Assembly (NCBI GenBank): GCA_003223325.1
Contig: QHYS01000023.1
Coordinates: 10,500 to 74,499, forward strand
From: Acidobacteriota bacterium
Lineage (GTDB): Bacteria; Acidobacteriota; Terriglobia; Acidiferrales; UBA7541
Length of the DNA: 64,000 nucleotides
Direction of reading: 5' to 3'
Shown here: positions 25,762-33,716 of the stretch, in pieces
Position numbering within the stretch: position 1 is the stretch's first letter
How the letters are laid out: the number at the start of each line of letters is the position of its first letter
Made by a program: the position numbers and the translations under genes
The notes under the pieces: model-generated
What the model saw: the letters and a program-made list of their open reading frames with translations, nothing else
What the model was told of the DNA's origin: nothing
The model's database searches: none

Positions 25762-26919
25762 ATGACGGGGAAAAAGCTGACCTTTGCGATTGTGGGCGCG
25801 GGCATCGGCGGGCTAACCGCCGCGTCCACGCTGCACCGCATCGGCATCGACGCGCAGGTCTACGAGCAGGCGGCGCGATTCGCGCGCGTGGGCGCGGGCA
25901 TTCAGATGATGCCCAATTCCATGAAGGTGCTGCGCAAGATCGGTGTCGAAGAACGCATGCGCCGCACGGCCTTCCAGCCTTATTCGCACCTCAACCGCGA
26001 ATGGGATACCGGCGAAATCATGCGCGAGCTGCCCATGCCGGAAAGCCTCTTCGGCGCGCCCTACCTCTGCATGCACCGCGCCGACCTGCACGACGCGCTC
26101 GTTTCGGTTCTGCCACCGGAGATTTTCCATCTGGACAAGAAACTTGCTGGGCTCGAGCACCGCGGCGCGGGCCGCGTGACACTTGTTTTTGCCGACGGCA
26201 CGCGCGCCGAGGCCGACGCCGTCATCGGCGCCGACGGCGTGCATTCATTGGTACGCGAGATCATCGTGGGACCCGATGAGCCGCTGCACAAGGGACGCAT
26301 CGCCTATCGCGCGGTCTTCTCCTCGGCGCTACTTAGCGGCTTCGATATCGGGCGTTCGCGGACGAAGTGGTGGGGAATCGACCGCCACATTGTGATCTAC
26401 TACGTCACCGCGGCGCGCAGCGAGCTTTATTTCGTCACCAGCGTGCCGGAGCCGGCTGGCTGGGTGACGCGGGAATCGTGGTCGGCCACCGGAGATGTGC
26501 GGGAATTGCGCAAGGCCTACGAAGGCTTTCATCCCGACGTGACGCGCGTGCTCGAAGCCTGCCCGGATTGCCACAAATGGGCCATCCTCGAACGCGAGCC
26601 GCTCCCGCGCTGGAGCAGCGGACGCGTGGTGTTGCTGGGCGACGCCTGCCATCCCATGACGCCGTATATGGCGCAGGGTGGGGCGACGGCCATCGAAGAC
26701 GCGGCGATTCTGGCGCGCTGCCTTGAAGAAGTGGAAGGCGACGATATCGAGGGCGCTTTCCGACGCTATGAAGCGCACCGCAAGCCGCGCACTTCACGCA
26801 TTCAGGCCATTTCCAGCGCCAATACATGGATGAAGGGCGGCAACGACGACACCACTTGGCTCTACGGCTACGACGCCTGGAATGTCCCGCTCACGCCGGC
26901 CGAACCCGTGACCGCATAA
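25762..26919 (+). CDS. FAD-dependent aromatic monooxygenase (NicC/salicylate hydroxylase-like)
   Basis: A complete 385-residue class A flavoprotein hydroxylase. The FAD motif GAGIGGLTAASTL is at about 11-23, the DG motif in VIGADGVHSLVREII, and the ribose-binding GDACHPMTPYMAQGGATAIED near residue 295. The C-terminus (SSANTW ... DTTWLYGYDAW) resembles 6-hydroxynicotinate 3-monooxygenase, so a hydroxylated aromatic or N-heterocyclic acid is a likely substrate. It needs NAD(P)H and oxygen and is cytoplasmic. The gene is not directly linked to the aromatic-acid locus at 35.5-39.4 kb. Confidence 0.88.
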   Translation: MTGKKLTFAIVGAGIGGLTAASTLHRIGIDAQVYEQAARFARVGAGIQMMPNSMKVLRKIGVEERMRRTAFQPYSHLNREWDTGEIMRELPMPESLFGAPYLCMHRADLHDALVSVLPPEIFHLDKKLAGLEHRGAGRVTLVFADGTRAEADAVIGADGVHSLVREIIVGPDEPLHKGRIAYRAVFSSALLSGFDIGRSRTKWWGIDRHIVIYYVTAARSELYFVTSVPEPAGWVTRESWSATGDVRELRKAYEGFHPDVTRVLEACPDCHKWAILEREPLPRWSSGRVVLLGDACHPMTPYMAQGGATAIEDAAILARCLEEVEGDDIEGAFRRYEAHRKPRTSRIQAISSANTWMKGGNDDTTWLYGYDAWNVPLTPAEPVTA

Positions 26920-27024
26920 GGCCAAGGCGCTTCGACGTATGCCGGCTTCCCGGCACACGCCTCTTGAACGCGAGCGCTCGCGCGGTATAACGCGGTAAAA
27001 GAAGTTACGTTTGCTGGCGTGGAA

Positions 27025-27702
27025 TCACGCGGCGATGAGTGGCAGTAGGAAATCCTGCAGCCGGGCGCTGTCGCTCAGAGACAGTCCGTCGAATTGAATC
27101 CCCATTTGGTCTTCGCTCACCGTCCGCATCACTGACCCGTAGCCCACGATTGGCGCTAGCGGAGCCAAAAACAAATTGATCTTCACCGACGATCCGCAGG
27201 GGAAGACACGCCGCGCGCGAACCAACGCGCCGTTGAGGCTCAGGTCGATGGTTGCGGCCTCAACCTCGTGGTCGCCGCTCTTGACTAGCGCCTTCACCTT
27301 CACCACCACGCGCCGGAAACGGCGGATCTCGTTTTCGATAGCTCCTTGCGTAACCCGCACCAGGCGCAGCAGGCGCGCCCGATCGATCGGCTTATAGACT
27401 ACGAAGCTGGCCCCGGCCGCAAATCCCTCCGTCAGAAAGCCTGCATATTTTGGGGTGGTGATCATGACGATGGGAGTTCTGTTGTTATATCCGGAGCCGC
27501 GAATTTTTCGCGTGAGGTCGATTCCGTCAGAGACAGGTGAACTGGAATCGACGAAAACAACGTCGAACTTCCGCGCACGAACGTAATCGGCTGCTTCCGG
27601 TCCCCGCGCCAGCGTCACCGAATCCAGCCCCTCGGATTTTAGGACCTCCTGGAGGATCTCGCCCATGGGCGGCTCGCCATCCACAATCAGGGCGGATTTC
27701 AT
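27025..27702 (-). CDS. REC-PilZ regulator
   Basis: A 225-residue protein with an N-terminal receiver (ALIVDGEPPMGEIL, phosphoacceptor Asp in VVFVDSSSPVSDG, lysine in VVYKPID) and a C-terminal PilZ domain (from IRRFRRVVVKVKALV, ATIDLSLNGALVRA, MGIQFDGLS). It would join phosphorylation to cyclic di-GMP binding. The acidic pair is reduced to one Asp (IVDGE). Its start overlaps the stop of the upstream PilZ gene (ATGA at 27699-27702), so both are made from one transcript. Confidence 0.88.
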   Translation of the reverse strand: MKSALIVDGEPPMGEILQEVLKSEGLDSVTLARGPEAADYVRARKFDVVFVDSSSPVSDGIDLTRKIRGSGYNNRTPIVMITTPKYAGFLTEGFAAGASFVVYKPIDRARLLRLVRVTQGAIENEIRRFRRVVVKVKALVKSGDHEVEAATIDLSLNGALVRARRVFPCGSSVKINLFLAPLAPIVGYGSVMRTVSEDQMGIQFDGLSLSDSARLQDFLLPLIAA

Positions 27703-28091
27703 CGGCTTGCTCCGCCGCCGATAAGCAGGCGAACGCTCGTGGCACTGACTTTAGCAACGGGGCCGCCGCGCTGCGGCGTCGTGGCCTCATAGTAATGAAA
27801 CTCCACCCCCACGCCGTACATGCCAGGCTCGCTACCCGCCTCCACGTGCACGACGTGCCCGGTGATGCGCCATTCCGGAACGCGCCAGCCGGTGATCATT
27901 TCCGGCATGCGCAGACGCACCTCCAAGACGGCGCCAATGCGCGGCGGGGCGTCCGTTTCCATGCGCACGCCGCGCGAGGAGACGTCCAGCGTCTCGGCGG
28001 CACACTCGGGTTCAGAGGATTTGGCTAACTGAAAATGCAGCGGAATGGCGATGCGGAAACGCGGTGCGGCGCGACGATCGCATGCTTGCAT
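27699..28091 (-). CDS. PilZ domain protein
   Basis: A 130-residue single-domain PilZ protein: RxxxR in RRAAPRFRIAIPLHF, then DVSSRGVRMETDAP, GHVVHVEAG and MYGVGVEFHYYE. Cyclic di-GMP binding is expected. ATG 28091 has GGGGGG about 9 nt upstream; the longer start at 28118 has none. It is the first gene of a two-gene unit with the REC-PilZ protein. Confidence 0.85.
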   Translation of the reverse strand: MQACDRRAAPRFRIAIPLHFQLAKSSEPECAAETLDVSSRGVRMETDAPPRIGAVLEVRLRMPEMITGWRVPEWRITGHVVHVEAGSEPGMYGVGVEFHYYEATTPQRGGPVAKVSATSVRLLIGGGASR

Positions 28092-28402
28092 GGACAAAAT
28101 CCCCCCCTGTATGGGCATCCGGAAGGGGTACAGCGTTCACCTGCCCGCGAGAACAGGTACTAATAGTACCATGACTGTCTGCAAGGGCTAACACAATTTT
28201 GTACGGTCGTAGTATCCAAGGCGTCATTAGCGATAGGACGGCCCGATTGGCACGATTTGAGGTGCCAGGCCACAGTGGTGCGCTAGCCAGCGGGCATTCG
28301 CTAGGGTCGATGTCATGCGGCAAAGGCGCCGATATCCTTGCCGCGTAAGATAAAAGTAAGTACTCTCGTATGTAAATTCTAGAGTTGAGAGAGGAAGAGC
28401 CG
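28092..28402. other. Divergent intergenic region with a perfect 15-bp palindrome
   Basis: GGTACTAATAGTACC at 28156-28170 is perfectly symmetrical and lies 65 bp upstream of the PilZ gene start (minus) and 233 bp upstream of the substrate-binding protein gene (plus). It is a good operator candidate. Nothing else is recognised. Confidence 0.45.
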
Positions 28403-29323
28403 ATGAGTACTGCAACCGAGGCGCTCAAGAAAGTTCGTGTTTCGATGATGAATGCCATTCACGATCTCCCCGTACTCGTGGCTCGGGATGAGGGCTTTTT
28501 CAGAGATGAGGGGCTGGATGTGGAGATTCTCAAGACGCCCGGCACGGCTCAGCGGCGAGCCGATCATCAGGCTCTGCGAGACAATATTTTTCAGCGCACC
28601 ATGGAGTCCCTCTACGATAAAGGCGCCTGCGATCAGTTTCGCATGTGCGAATGGGGAGTGATGAAGCGCGCGGTCGAATCCAATGTGACTCCCGGGCACC
28701 GCCCAGCCAAGATCGTGGCGTTGGGCTCCGCGATGTCCACCTTCGCCATTGTGTCCGATCATCGATTGGGCATTTACGAACCGGAGCAATTGAAGAACAA
28801 AGCCGTGGCCGTCAGCCCTTACAACGGCTCGCATTTCACCATGTTGAAGATGCTCGATGGATTCTTGAAGCGCGAACAGATCAAGTGGACGAACGCCGGA
28901 ACTCACGAGGAGCGGCTGGAGGCTTTGAGCAAAGGCCAGGTCGAGGCCGTCAGTTTGATGGAGCCCTGGATCAGCGTGGCCGAGAAGCGCGGGCACACCG
29001 TGCTCGTCGAGTCCCACTCGACAAGGAGCGAAGCCGCCGGGGATGAGCTGGATGGCCCAACGCTGCGAAGGATGTTCGATGCCGAGGCCCAGGCCGCTGA
29101 GGTGATCCGAAAGAATCCCGCGAAGTATGCACATTACCTGCTCGACGAGGCTGGTGGCGAACTCGAACCCGGCGATCTCAAGCTGTCGCGCATACTCAAT
29201 GCTCCGCCGCAGCCTTACACGCGGGAACGGTTCGACCACACTTACCAGTGGACGCTCGGATGGGGTTTGACGGAACCTGGCGCCACCTACGAGAACACAG
29301 TCGACAATCGCGCCTGGGCGTAG
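28403..29323 (+). CDS. NMT1/THI5-like substrate-binding protein without signal peptide
   Basis: A 306-residue periplasmic-binding-protein fold: HDLPVLVARDEGFFRDEGLD is the typical first lobe, with KNKAVAVSPYNGSHFTMLKM and VEAVSLMEPWISVAEKRG in the second. Nitrate/taurine/HMP-type ABC systems use this family. There is no signal peptide or lipobox after ATG 28403 (GAGGAAG 7 nt upstream), and no ABC ATPase or permease is adjacent. I see no CCCFC-type motif of THI5 pyrimidine synthases. A cytosolic binding or enzymatic role is thus possible but unproven. Confidence 0.75.
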   Translation: MSTATEALKKVRVSMMNAIHDLPVLVARDEGFFRDEGLDVEILKTPGTAQRRADHQALRDNIFQRTMESLYDKGACDQFRMCEWGVMKRAVESNVTPGHRPAKIVALGSAMSTFAIVSDHRLGIYEPEQLKNKAVAVSPYNGSHFTMLKMLDGFLKREQIKWTNAGTHEERLEALSKGQVEAVSLMEPWISVAEKRGHTVLVESHSTRSEAAGDELDGPTLRRMFDAEAQAAEVIRKNPAKYAHYLLDEAGGELEPGDLKLSRILNAPPQPYTRERFDHTYQWTLGWGLTEPGATYENTVDNRAWA

Positions 29324-29416
29324 AGCCGCTGGCGCGAAGAGAACGCAAATAGAATCAACCCTGAGAGGGCGCGGCTGTCACGCTCGCCGAACTCAAATCA
29401 TTTTGTATGGCCTGCT

Positions 29417-30430
29417 CTACGGACCGACCAAGTGCTCGAGGTCTTGGTTATTCTCGTTGCAAATCCATTCCTGAACATCTTCGCCCGGCGCCAAATCCGT
29501 GATGGTTTTTATCGTCCAAGGCTTCGCAAAGGTTCCCGGATCGTCAAAGGTGATTTCGCTCTCCAGGTGCCCGAGATCGAGCCGGCGGAGCCGCGTCGTG
29601 AGGTGAAGCATTTCCGTGTGCGGCGTAACCATCGAGGGTATGTCCGCAAGCCAGCTCTTGTCGTTAAAACCTATGGTATCCACTACGAGCGTGTCACCGT
29701 CCCACACGCCGACGGAATGTCCGGTCCACGTCGGGTCCATATCTTTCGGGTGGGCTCGCCCATCCAGAAAAATCTGGCGATAACCGGGGACATCCTGTTC
29801 CTGAATGATCACCACAAGTCCCGGCTTCTGAATCACCTGATTCACGCCGAAGCGGGCGAATAGCGTGGTGGAGTCGGGCAGACAACGTCCGCGAGGTATC
29901 TCTTTCGCGTTGTTGGCGGCGCGCTCTTTCATTAAAGCCGCTGCCCAGGGCAGCACGACGGGCGCTCCGCCATCGATGATCCTGGGATTCCACCAGACCC
30001 CTGAAAAGTCCGGCTTGCCCTCGGGCGTACGCGGCGTCGGCCCTTTCGGCGTGGTGTGTGTAGCGTTGAGGCCGGCGAAGTAGCCGCGATCTTCGCCCAG
30101 CGTATTCAACGATGCATCCACGACGTGGATATCCAGGCGTGCTCTTTGTCCCTCCCGGACCTCGACGGTTTGCGCGCGGAACCTCAGCCCGAGCTGAGGA
30201 ATAGAAACTTCGTAGCTGCCTGCCGGCAGCCGCTCGAATGCATAGGCGCCCGCCGCCGAACTCCTGGCCTTGAACGTGGCGCCGCTTTTCAGGTCTTTGG
30301 CTTGAAGTCCTGCACCGGAAACCACGGCACCGTCCTGGTCCGTAACTATGCCTGCAATAAGCCCTCCTTTGTCTTGTGCCCGCGCCATGAGGGCAATCAG
30401 CAAGCAAGTGACCAGTGATAGCAGTCGCAT
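29417..30430 (-). CDS. Exported protein with carboxypeptidase-regulatory-like domain
   Basis: A 337-residue protein. Signal peptide LLSLVTCLLIALMARAQ; residues about 20-100 form a CarboxypepD-reg-like beta-sandwich (IAGIVTDQDGAVVSGAGL, YAFERLPAGSYEVSI). The remainder is the domain also found in 22052-22827: PRTPEGKPDFSGVW, RQIFLDGRAHPKDMDPTWTG, SVGVWDGDTLVVDTIGFN, HTEMLHLTTRLRR. AGAGAAG precedes ATG 30430. Function unknown; periplasmic or surface by inference. It is complete, unlike its paralogue. Confidence 0.8.
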   Translation of the reverse strand: MRLLSLVTCLLIALMARAQDKGGLIAGIVTDQDGAVVSGAGLQAKDLKSGATFKARSSAAGAYAFERLPAGSYEVSIPQLGLRFRAQTVEVREGQRARLDIHVVDASLNTLGEDRGYFAGLNATHTTPKGPTPRTPEGKPDFSGVWWNPRIIDGGAPVVLPWAAALMKERAANNAKEIPRGRCLPDSTTLFARFGVNQVIQKPGLVVIIQEQDVPGYRQIFLDGRAHPKDMDPTWTGHSVGVWDGDTLVVDTIGFNDKSWLADIPSMVTPHTEMLHLTTRLRRLDLGHLESEITFDDPGTFAKPWTIKTITDLAPGEDVQEWICNENNQDLEHLVGP

Positions 30431-30776
30431 CGCCGCTTCTCTATGGTGATGAGTCGCCTTGCGCAGTGCGGCGTCTCCTGTCCCAGTCCTCTTCTCGCAG
30501 CTTAAAAGTTTCATGATATGGGCGAGCACCTGCCGGCAGGGAAGTGGCTACCGCTGCGAGTCTACACCGACGCGCACCGCAGTCAACGGCGAACAATCCT
30601 ATCGCACAGGGCGATCACTTCCTCAGCATCATCGTGCCCGTGATCATGGCGTCAACTGCCCCTCGGCATAACCGGCCTTGTGTTTGCGTTTCGCTTGAGA
30701 TAACTTCTTAACCCGCCCGAAGGTTGCCCCCAAAGCGGAGAACAGTTTCGAGTCTCGCAACGTAGAGGAGACGCAC
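30431..30776. other. Divergent intergenic region
   Basis: About 345 bp between two divergent genes for exported proteins. It contains the perfect 12-bp palindrome CCTGCCGGCAGG (30529-30540). No gene is recognised. Confidence 0.4.
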
Positions 30777-32009
30777 ATGGCAACGGTATTCAAATGTGGT
30801 CGGATCGTGCTGCCAGCAACCTGTCTCGCCCTTCTATTCGCCATTGGAGCTGCCGTCTGGCCGCAGTCGCAAACATTCAGCTTCACGGTGGCCGGACAAT
30901 CGATGATTCGCTCCGATTTCCGTGTTCACACGCCCAATGAGGTCACGACGATATCGCCTTTACTCAAGGGCGACGTGATCTTTACGAACTTCGAAGCGAC
31001 GGTCGTGGAGAAAGGTCAGTCGCTCCAGGACGGGAGGTTCCTCTCCCCACCCGAAGCGCTCGACGCGCTGAAGGCCTTAGGCTTCAATCTGCTAGCTCTG
31101 TCCGATAATCATTCGTTTGATCTGAAGGTTTCGGGCATTCAGAACACGCTTCGCGAAGTGAAAAGCCGCAACATCGTTCATGCTGGGATCGGGAACAACC
31201 TGGAAGAAGCGACCGCGCCGGGTTATCTCAAGACGCAGAAAGGCACGGTGGCCCTCGTAGCGATGGCATCAGGCCTGATTGCGGAGGGAGGATCGGCCAC
31301 AACAACTCGGCCCGGCGTGAATGAGTTGCGCATCGAAGCCGGGGGCAAGCCGAACGAATCCACGACTCTGCTCCCTGCCGAGCCCGGGAACGAGCCGAAC
31401 ACCGAGGACAAACAGCGCATTCTTGGGAGCATCCGGGAGGCCCGCCAACATGCAGACTTCGTTGTCGTCTATGAACACAACCACGTCTTCCTGAATCGGC
31501 CCTTTGGGGCACTCTTCGGCGAAGAGCTGCCGGAGCGGTTAGCTCCAGCGGATTGGCTCAAGAAGTGGACGCACGAAGAAATTGATGCCGGCGCGGATAT
31601 CATCGTGATGCACGGCGCGCCGCTCATCCACGGCGTGGAGATCTATCGTAACCGGCCGATCTTTTACGATCTGGGCAACTTCATCTTTAATGTGCCGCCG
31701 ACAAATGTACAGCTTGACGAACCCATCAACTGGGAAAGCGTGGTTGCGCATGTCGAGTTCCAGGGGAAAAATCTGCAATCGGTTGCGTTCCAGCCCATCG
31801 CGATGAATAAGATTGGCCAGGGCGAGCCCGACCTGCATGACGAGCACACCAATAACCTCTTCCTCCAGACTCGCGGCTTGCCAAAGCCCGCGACCGGTGA
31901 TCAAGCACGTTATATCCTTGAGCGGCTGGCGGACGCTTCACGGCCTTTCGGCACAAAACTCGAGGTGAAGGGCGATACCGCGGAGATCAATCTGAGGGGT
32001 CGCAGTTAA
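30777..32009 (+). CDS. CapA family protein (poly-gamma-glutamate synthesis type)
   Basis: A 410-residue exported protein with signal peptide LPATCLALLFAIGAAVWPQS. The CapA metallophosphatase-like fold is visible: VAGQSMIRSDFR, GDVIFTNFEATVVE, LGFNLLALSDNHSFDL, HADFVVVYEHNH, ADIIVMHGAP and IFYDLGNFIFN. In Bacillus CapA acts in poly-gamma-glutamate export or anchoring, but most homologues lack capBC, as here, and their role is unknown. GAGGAG precedes the ATG. Confidence 0.88.
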   Translation: MATVFKCGRIVLPATCLALLFAIGAAVWPQSQTFSFTVAGQSMIRSDFRVHTPNEVTTISPLLKGDVIFTNFEATVVEKGQSLQDGRFLSPPEALDALKALGFNLLALSDNHSFDLKVSGIQNTLREVKSRNIVHAGIGNNLEEATAPGYLKTQKGTVALVAMASGLIAEGGSATTTRPGVNELRIEAGGKPNESTTLLPAEPGNEPNTEDKQRILGSIREARQHADFVVVYEHNHVFLNRPFGALFGEELPERLAPADWLKKWTHEEIDAGADIIVMHGAPLIHGVEIYRNRPIFYDLGNFIFNVPPTNVQLDEPINWESVVAHVEFQGKNLQSVAFQPIAMNKIGQGEPDLHDEHTNNLFLQTRGLPKPATGDQARYILERLADASRPFGTKLEVKGDTAEINLRGRS

Positions 32010-32055
32010 GTCGGACTTGGCATGCCTGGCATTGGCATTTTTGCCTGTGTAGTTG

Positions 32056-32106
32056 CTGTCATCCCGAGCGAGTCCGTCTCCGGGCGAGTCGGAATCTCTC
32101 CTGAGC
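32056..32106. repeat. Dispersed repeat, copy 5
   Basis: TGTCATCCCGAGCG at the left and CGGAATCTCTCCTGAG at the right, between the CapA and VOC genes. Similar ends occur at 32781-32835. Confidence 0.45.
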
Positions 32107-32229
32107 TTGCGGGTAATTTTGCGTGCGGCTCCCTAAACACCAGTAAATCTCCAGCTTCAGCGAAATCATTGGACTAAAGGCCACGAATGAGGAACGCTTA
32201 CAGCCAAGAGAACTCTCGGGAGGCATTCC

Positions 32230-32772
32230 ATGACTCGATTGGGTTTTTACCTGCGTGCAGGAGCGTTTTTTCTCGTCGGGGTTGCGGTCGGCACGCTCCT
32301 CATGCAGCGGACTGCCGCGCAAGAGAAGAGCGCGAATAATGGGCTCAAGCTGCTCGTGGTGGGAATTGCGGTCAAGGATTATCCAGAATCGCAAAATTTC
32401 TACGAGAAGATGATGGGCTTCAAGACCGCTTTCAAGTTCAGCCCAGACGGCAAGCGGACTACGACCTATTACCAGATAGGTCGTGACTCCTTCCTGGAAA
32501 TGCAGTCGGCCAGCCCCGAGATGCCTGAGGGTTTGTCCCACGTCCACCTGTTGACGGATAACCTGAACGGCACCGTGGCGCGGCTTCAGCGGGCCGGCAT
32601 GCCATCGTCGGCGCGCACCGCGACAACGCCCGGCACGGTCACGGAAATTGGCATGGTTCAGCCAGCGAATGTAAGGAGCGCGAACGTCTTCGATCCCAAC
32701 GGCATTCGCATCGAACTAAACGAATGGCTTCCCGATTCACTCACAAAGAAAGCCGCAGAATCCTGGAAGTGA
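32230..32772 (+). CDS. Exported VOC (glyoxalase-fold) protein
   Basis: A 180-residue protein with an N-terminal membrane or signal segment (YLRAGAFFLVGVAVGTLLM) and one VOC half-barrel pair: LLVVGIAVKDYPESQNFYEK, GRDSFLEMQSA, LSHVHLLTDNLNGTVARLQR, SANVFDPNGIRIELNEW. Metal ligands would be His in SHVHLL and Glu in IELNEW. GGGAGG precedes the ATG. Substrate unknown; periplasmic location is inferred. Confidence 0.85.
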   Translation: MTRLGFYLRAGAFFLVGVAVGTLLMQRTAAQEKSANNGLKLLVVGIAVKDYPESQNFYEKMMGFKTAFKFSPDGKRTTTYYQIGRDSFLEMQSASPEMPEGLSHVHLLTDNLNGTVARLQRAGMPSSARTATTPGTVTEIGMVQPANVRSANVFDPNGIRIELNEWLPDSLTKKAAESWK

Positions 32773-32780
32773 CCAGCATG

Positions 32781-32835
32781 GTCATCCCGAACCAATCCGA
32801 CTGGGGCGGATGAGTGAGGGATCTCTCCTGAGGTC
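32781..32835. repeat. Dispersed repeat, copy 6
   Basis: GTCATCCCGAACCAATCC at the left and GGGATCTCTCCTGAGGTC at the right, in the gap between the VOC gene and the convergent double-PilZ gene. Confidence 0.45.
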
Positions 32836-32841
32836 TTGCAC

Positions 32842-33696
32842 TTAGGGAAGATCAGGCCGTGGGGTCTTCTCCCTTTCGGGTTCGGATATCGGCACGCGCC
32901 AGATGTCGTTATTTCCTTCTACACAGCAAATTCCGATCTGGTTGGCTTGCAGCGTGCCCAATTGGCCGATCCAAACCACGCGGAAGCGCGCCTTCCGCCA
33001 GCCGCGCTTCACCTGGACGATTTCACCGGGCCCCGTCAGATAACCTACGCCGTCCAACCGCGCGCCGCTCTTCCCGACATCGATCGTGTGCGCACTCTGC
33101 ACGAACGGATTGCCGTTGCGATCTATTCCCCGCACCCAAACTTGAATCGTTTGGGCCATGCGAGCTTTGCGCGGATTGGTTCTCCAGAATCCCGGGGCGG
33201 AGCGCTTAAACGCGAGGCCCGCCTTGGTTTTGCCCCCCGCTTCTTGCTGGACAAAGGCTACGCGGCATTCTTGCTCCTCGCGGGTGTTCTTGTTAACAAC
33301 AAAGAGTGCGTCCCCCACCTCCACTCTCGCCGACAGGGTGACGAGCCCACCGCTGCCATTCACCTGGAGCGTCTGAGTGTCTTCGTGGAACGCCCCCCGA
33401 TTTTTGGACCAACCGTAAACCACCACGGCCATTCGCAAAGACGCGCGCTTGCTGGATCGTTGCTCCTGCCTTGATTTGCTTTTTTGTGCCGGGTTTGCCC
33501 GGGGCTCCGGATCGAGAGGAGGCCATTGCTCACTTGCTTCTAGAGGCATCTCTCGCTGCACGCCATGGAGCGAGCACTCAAAATCCCAGGGTGTCCGAAG
33601 AATCTGCTCGAGCGTTTCCTCGCGGTTTTGAAGGATTACCCAGGAATCTTCGTCCCGATGGGGACATCGCAGCCGAACGGCATAATTCTTCGTCAC
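32842..33696 (-). CDS. Double PilZ-like protein
   Basis: A 284-residue protein. After about 90 residues that include a possible Cys/His-rich N-terminus (RLRCPHRDEDSW, CSLHGVQRE) come two PilZ-like barrels: the first from KRASLRMAVVVYGW with VNGSGGLVTL, the second from MAQTIQVWVRGIDRNGNPF with DVGKSGARL and RVVWIGQLG. The second lacks a clear RxxxR, so only the first is likely to bind cyclic di-GMP. GTG 33696 has GAGG 7 nt upstream. It lies 20 bp downstream of the Ser/Thr kinase gene, in operon. Confidence 0.75.
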   Translation of the reverse strand: MTKNYAVRLRCPHRDEDSWVILQNREETLEQILRTPWDFECSLHGVQREMPLEASEQWPPLDPEPRANPAQKSKSRQEQRSSKRASLRMAVVVYGWSKNRGAFHEDTQTLQVNGSGGLVTLSARVEVGDALFVVNKNTREEQECRVAFVQQEAGGKTKAGLAFKRSAPGFWRTNPRKARMAQTIQVWVRGIDRNGNPFVQSAHTIDVGKSGARLDGVGYLTGPGEIVQVKRGWRKARFRVVWIGQLGTLQANQIGICCVEGNNDIWRVPISEPEREKTPRPDLP

Positions 33697-33716
33697 GATA
33701 CGTCCTCGCGCCTCCG

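Noticed and set aside
28403-29323. THI5-type pyrimidine synthase
   Set aside because: The family resemblance is to binding proteins in general; the cysteine motif of THI5 is not found.
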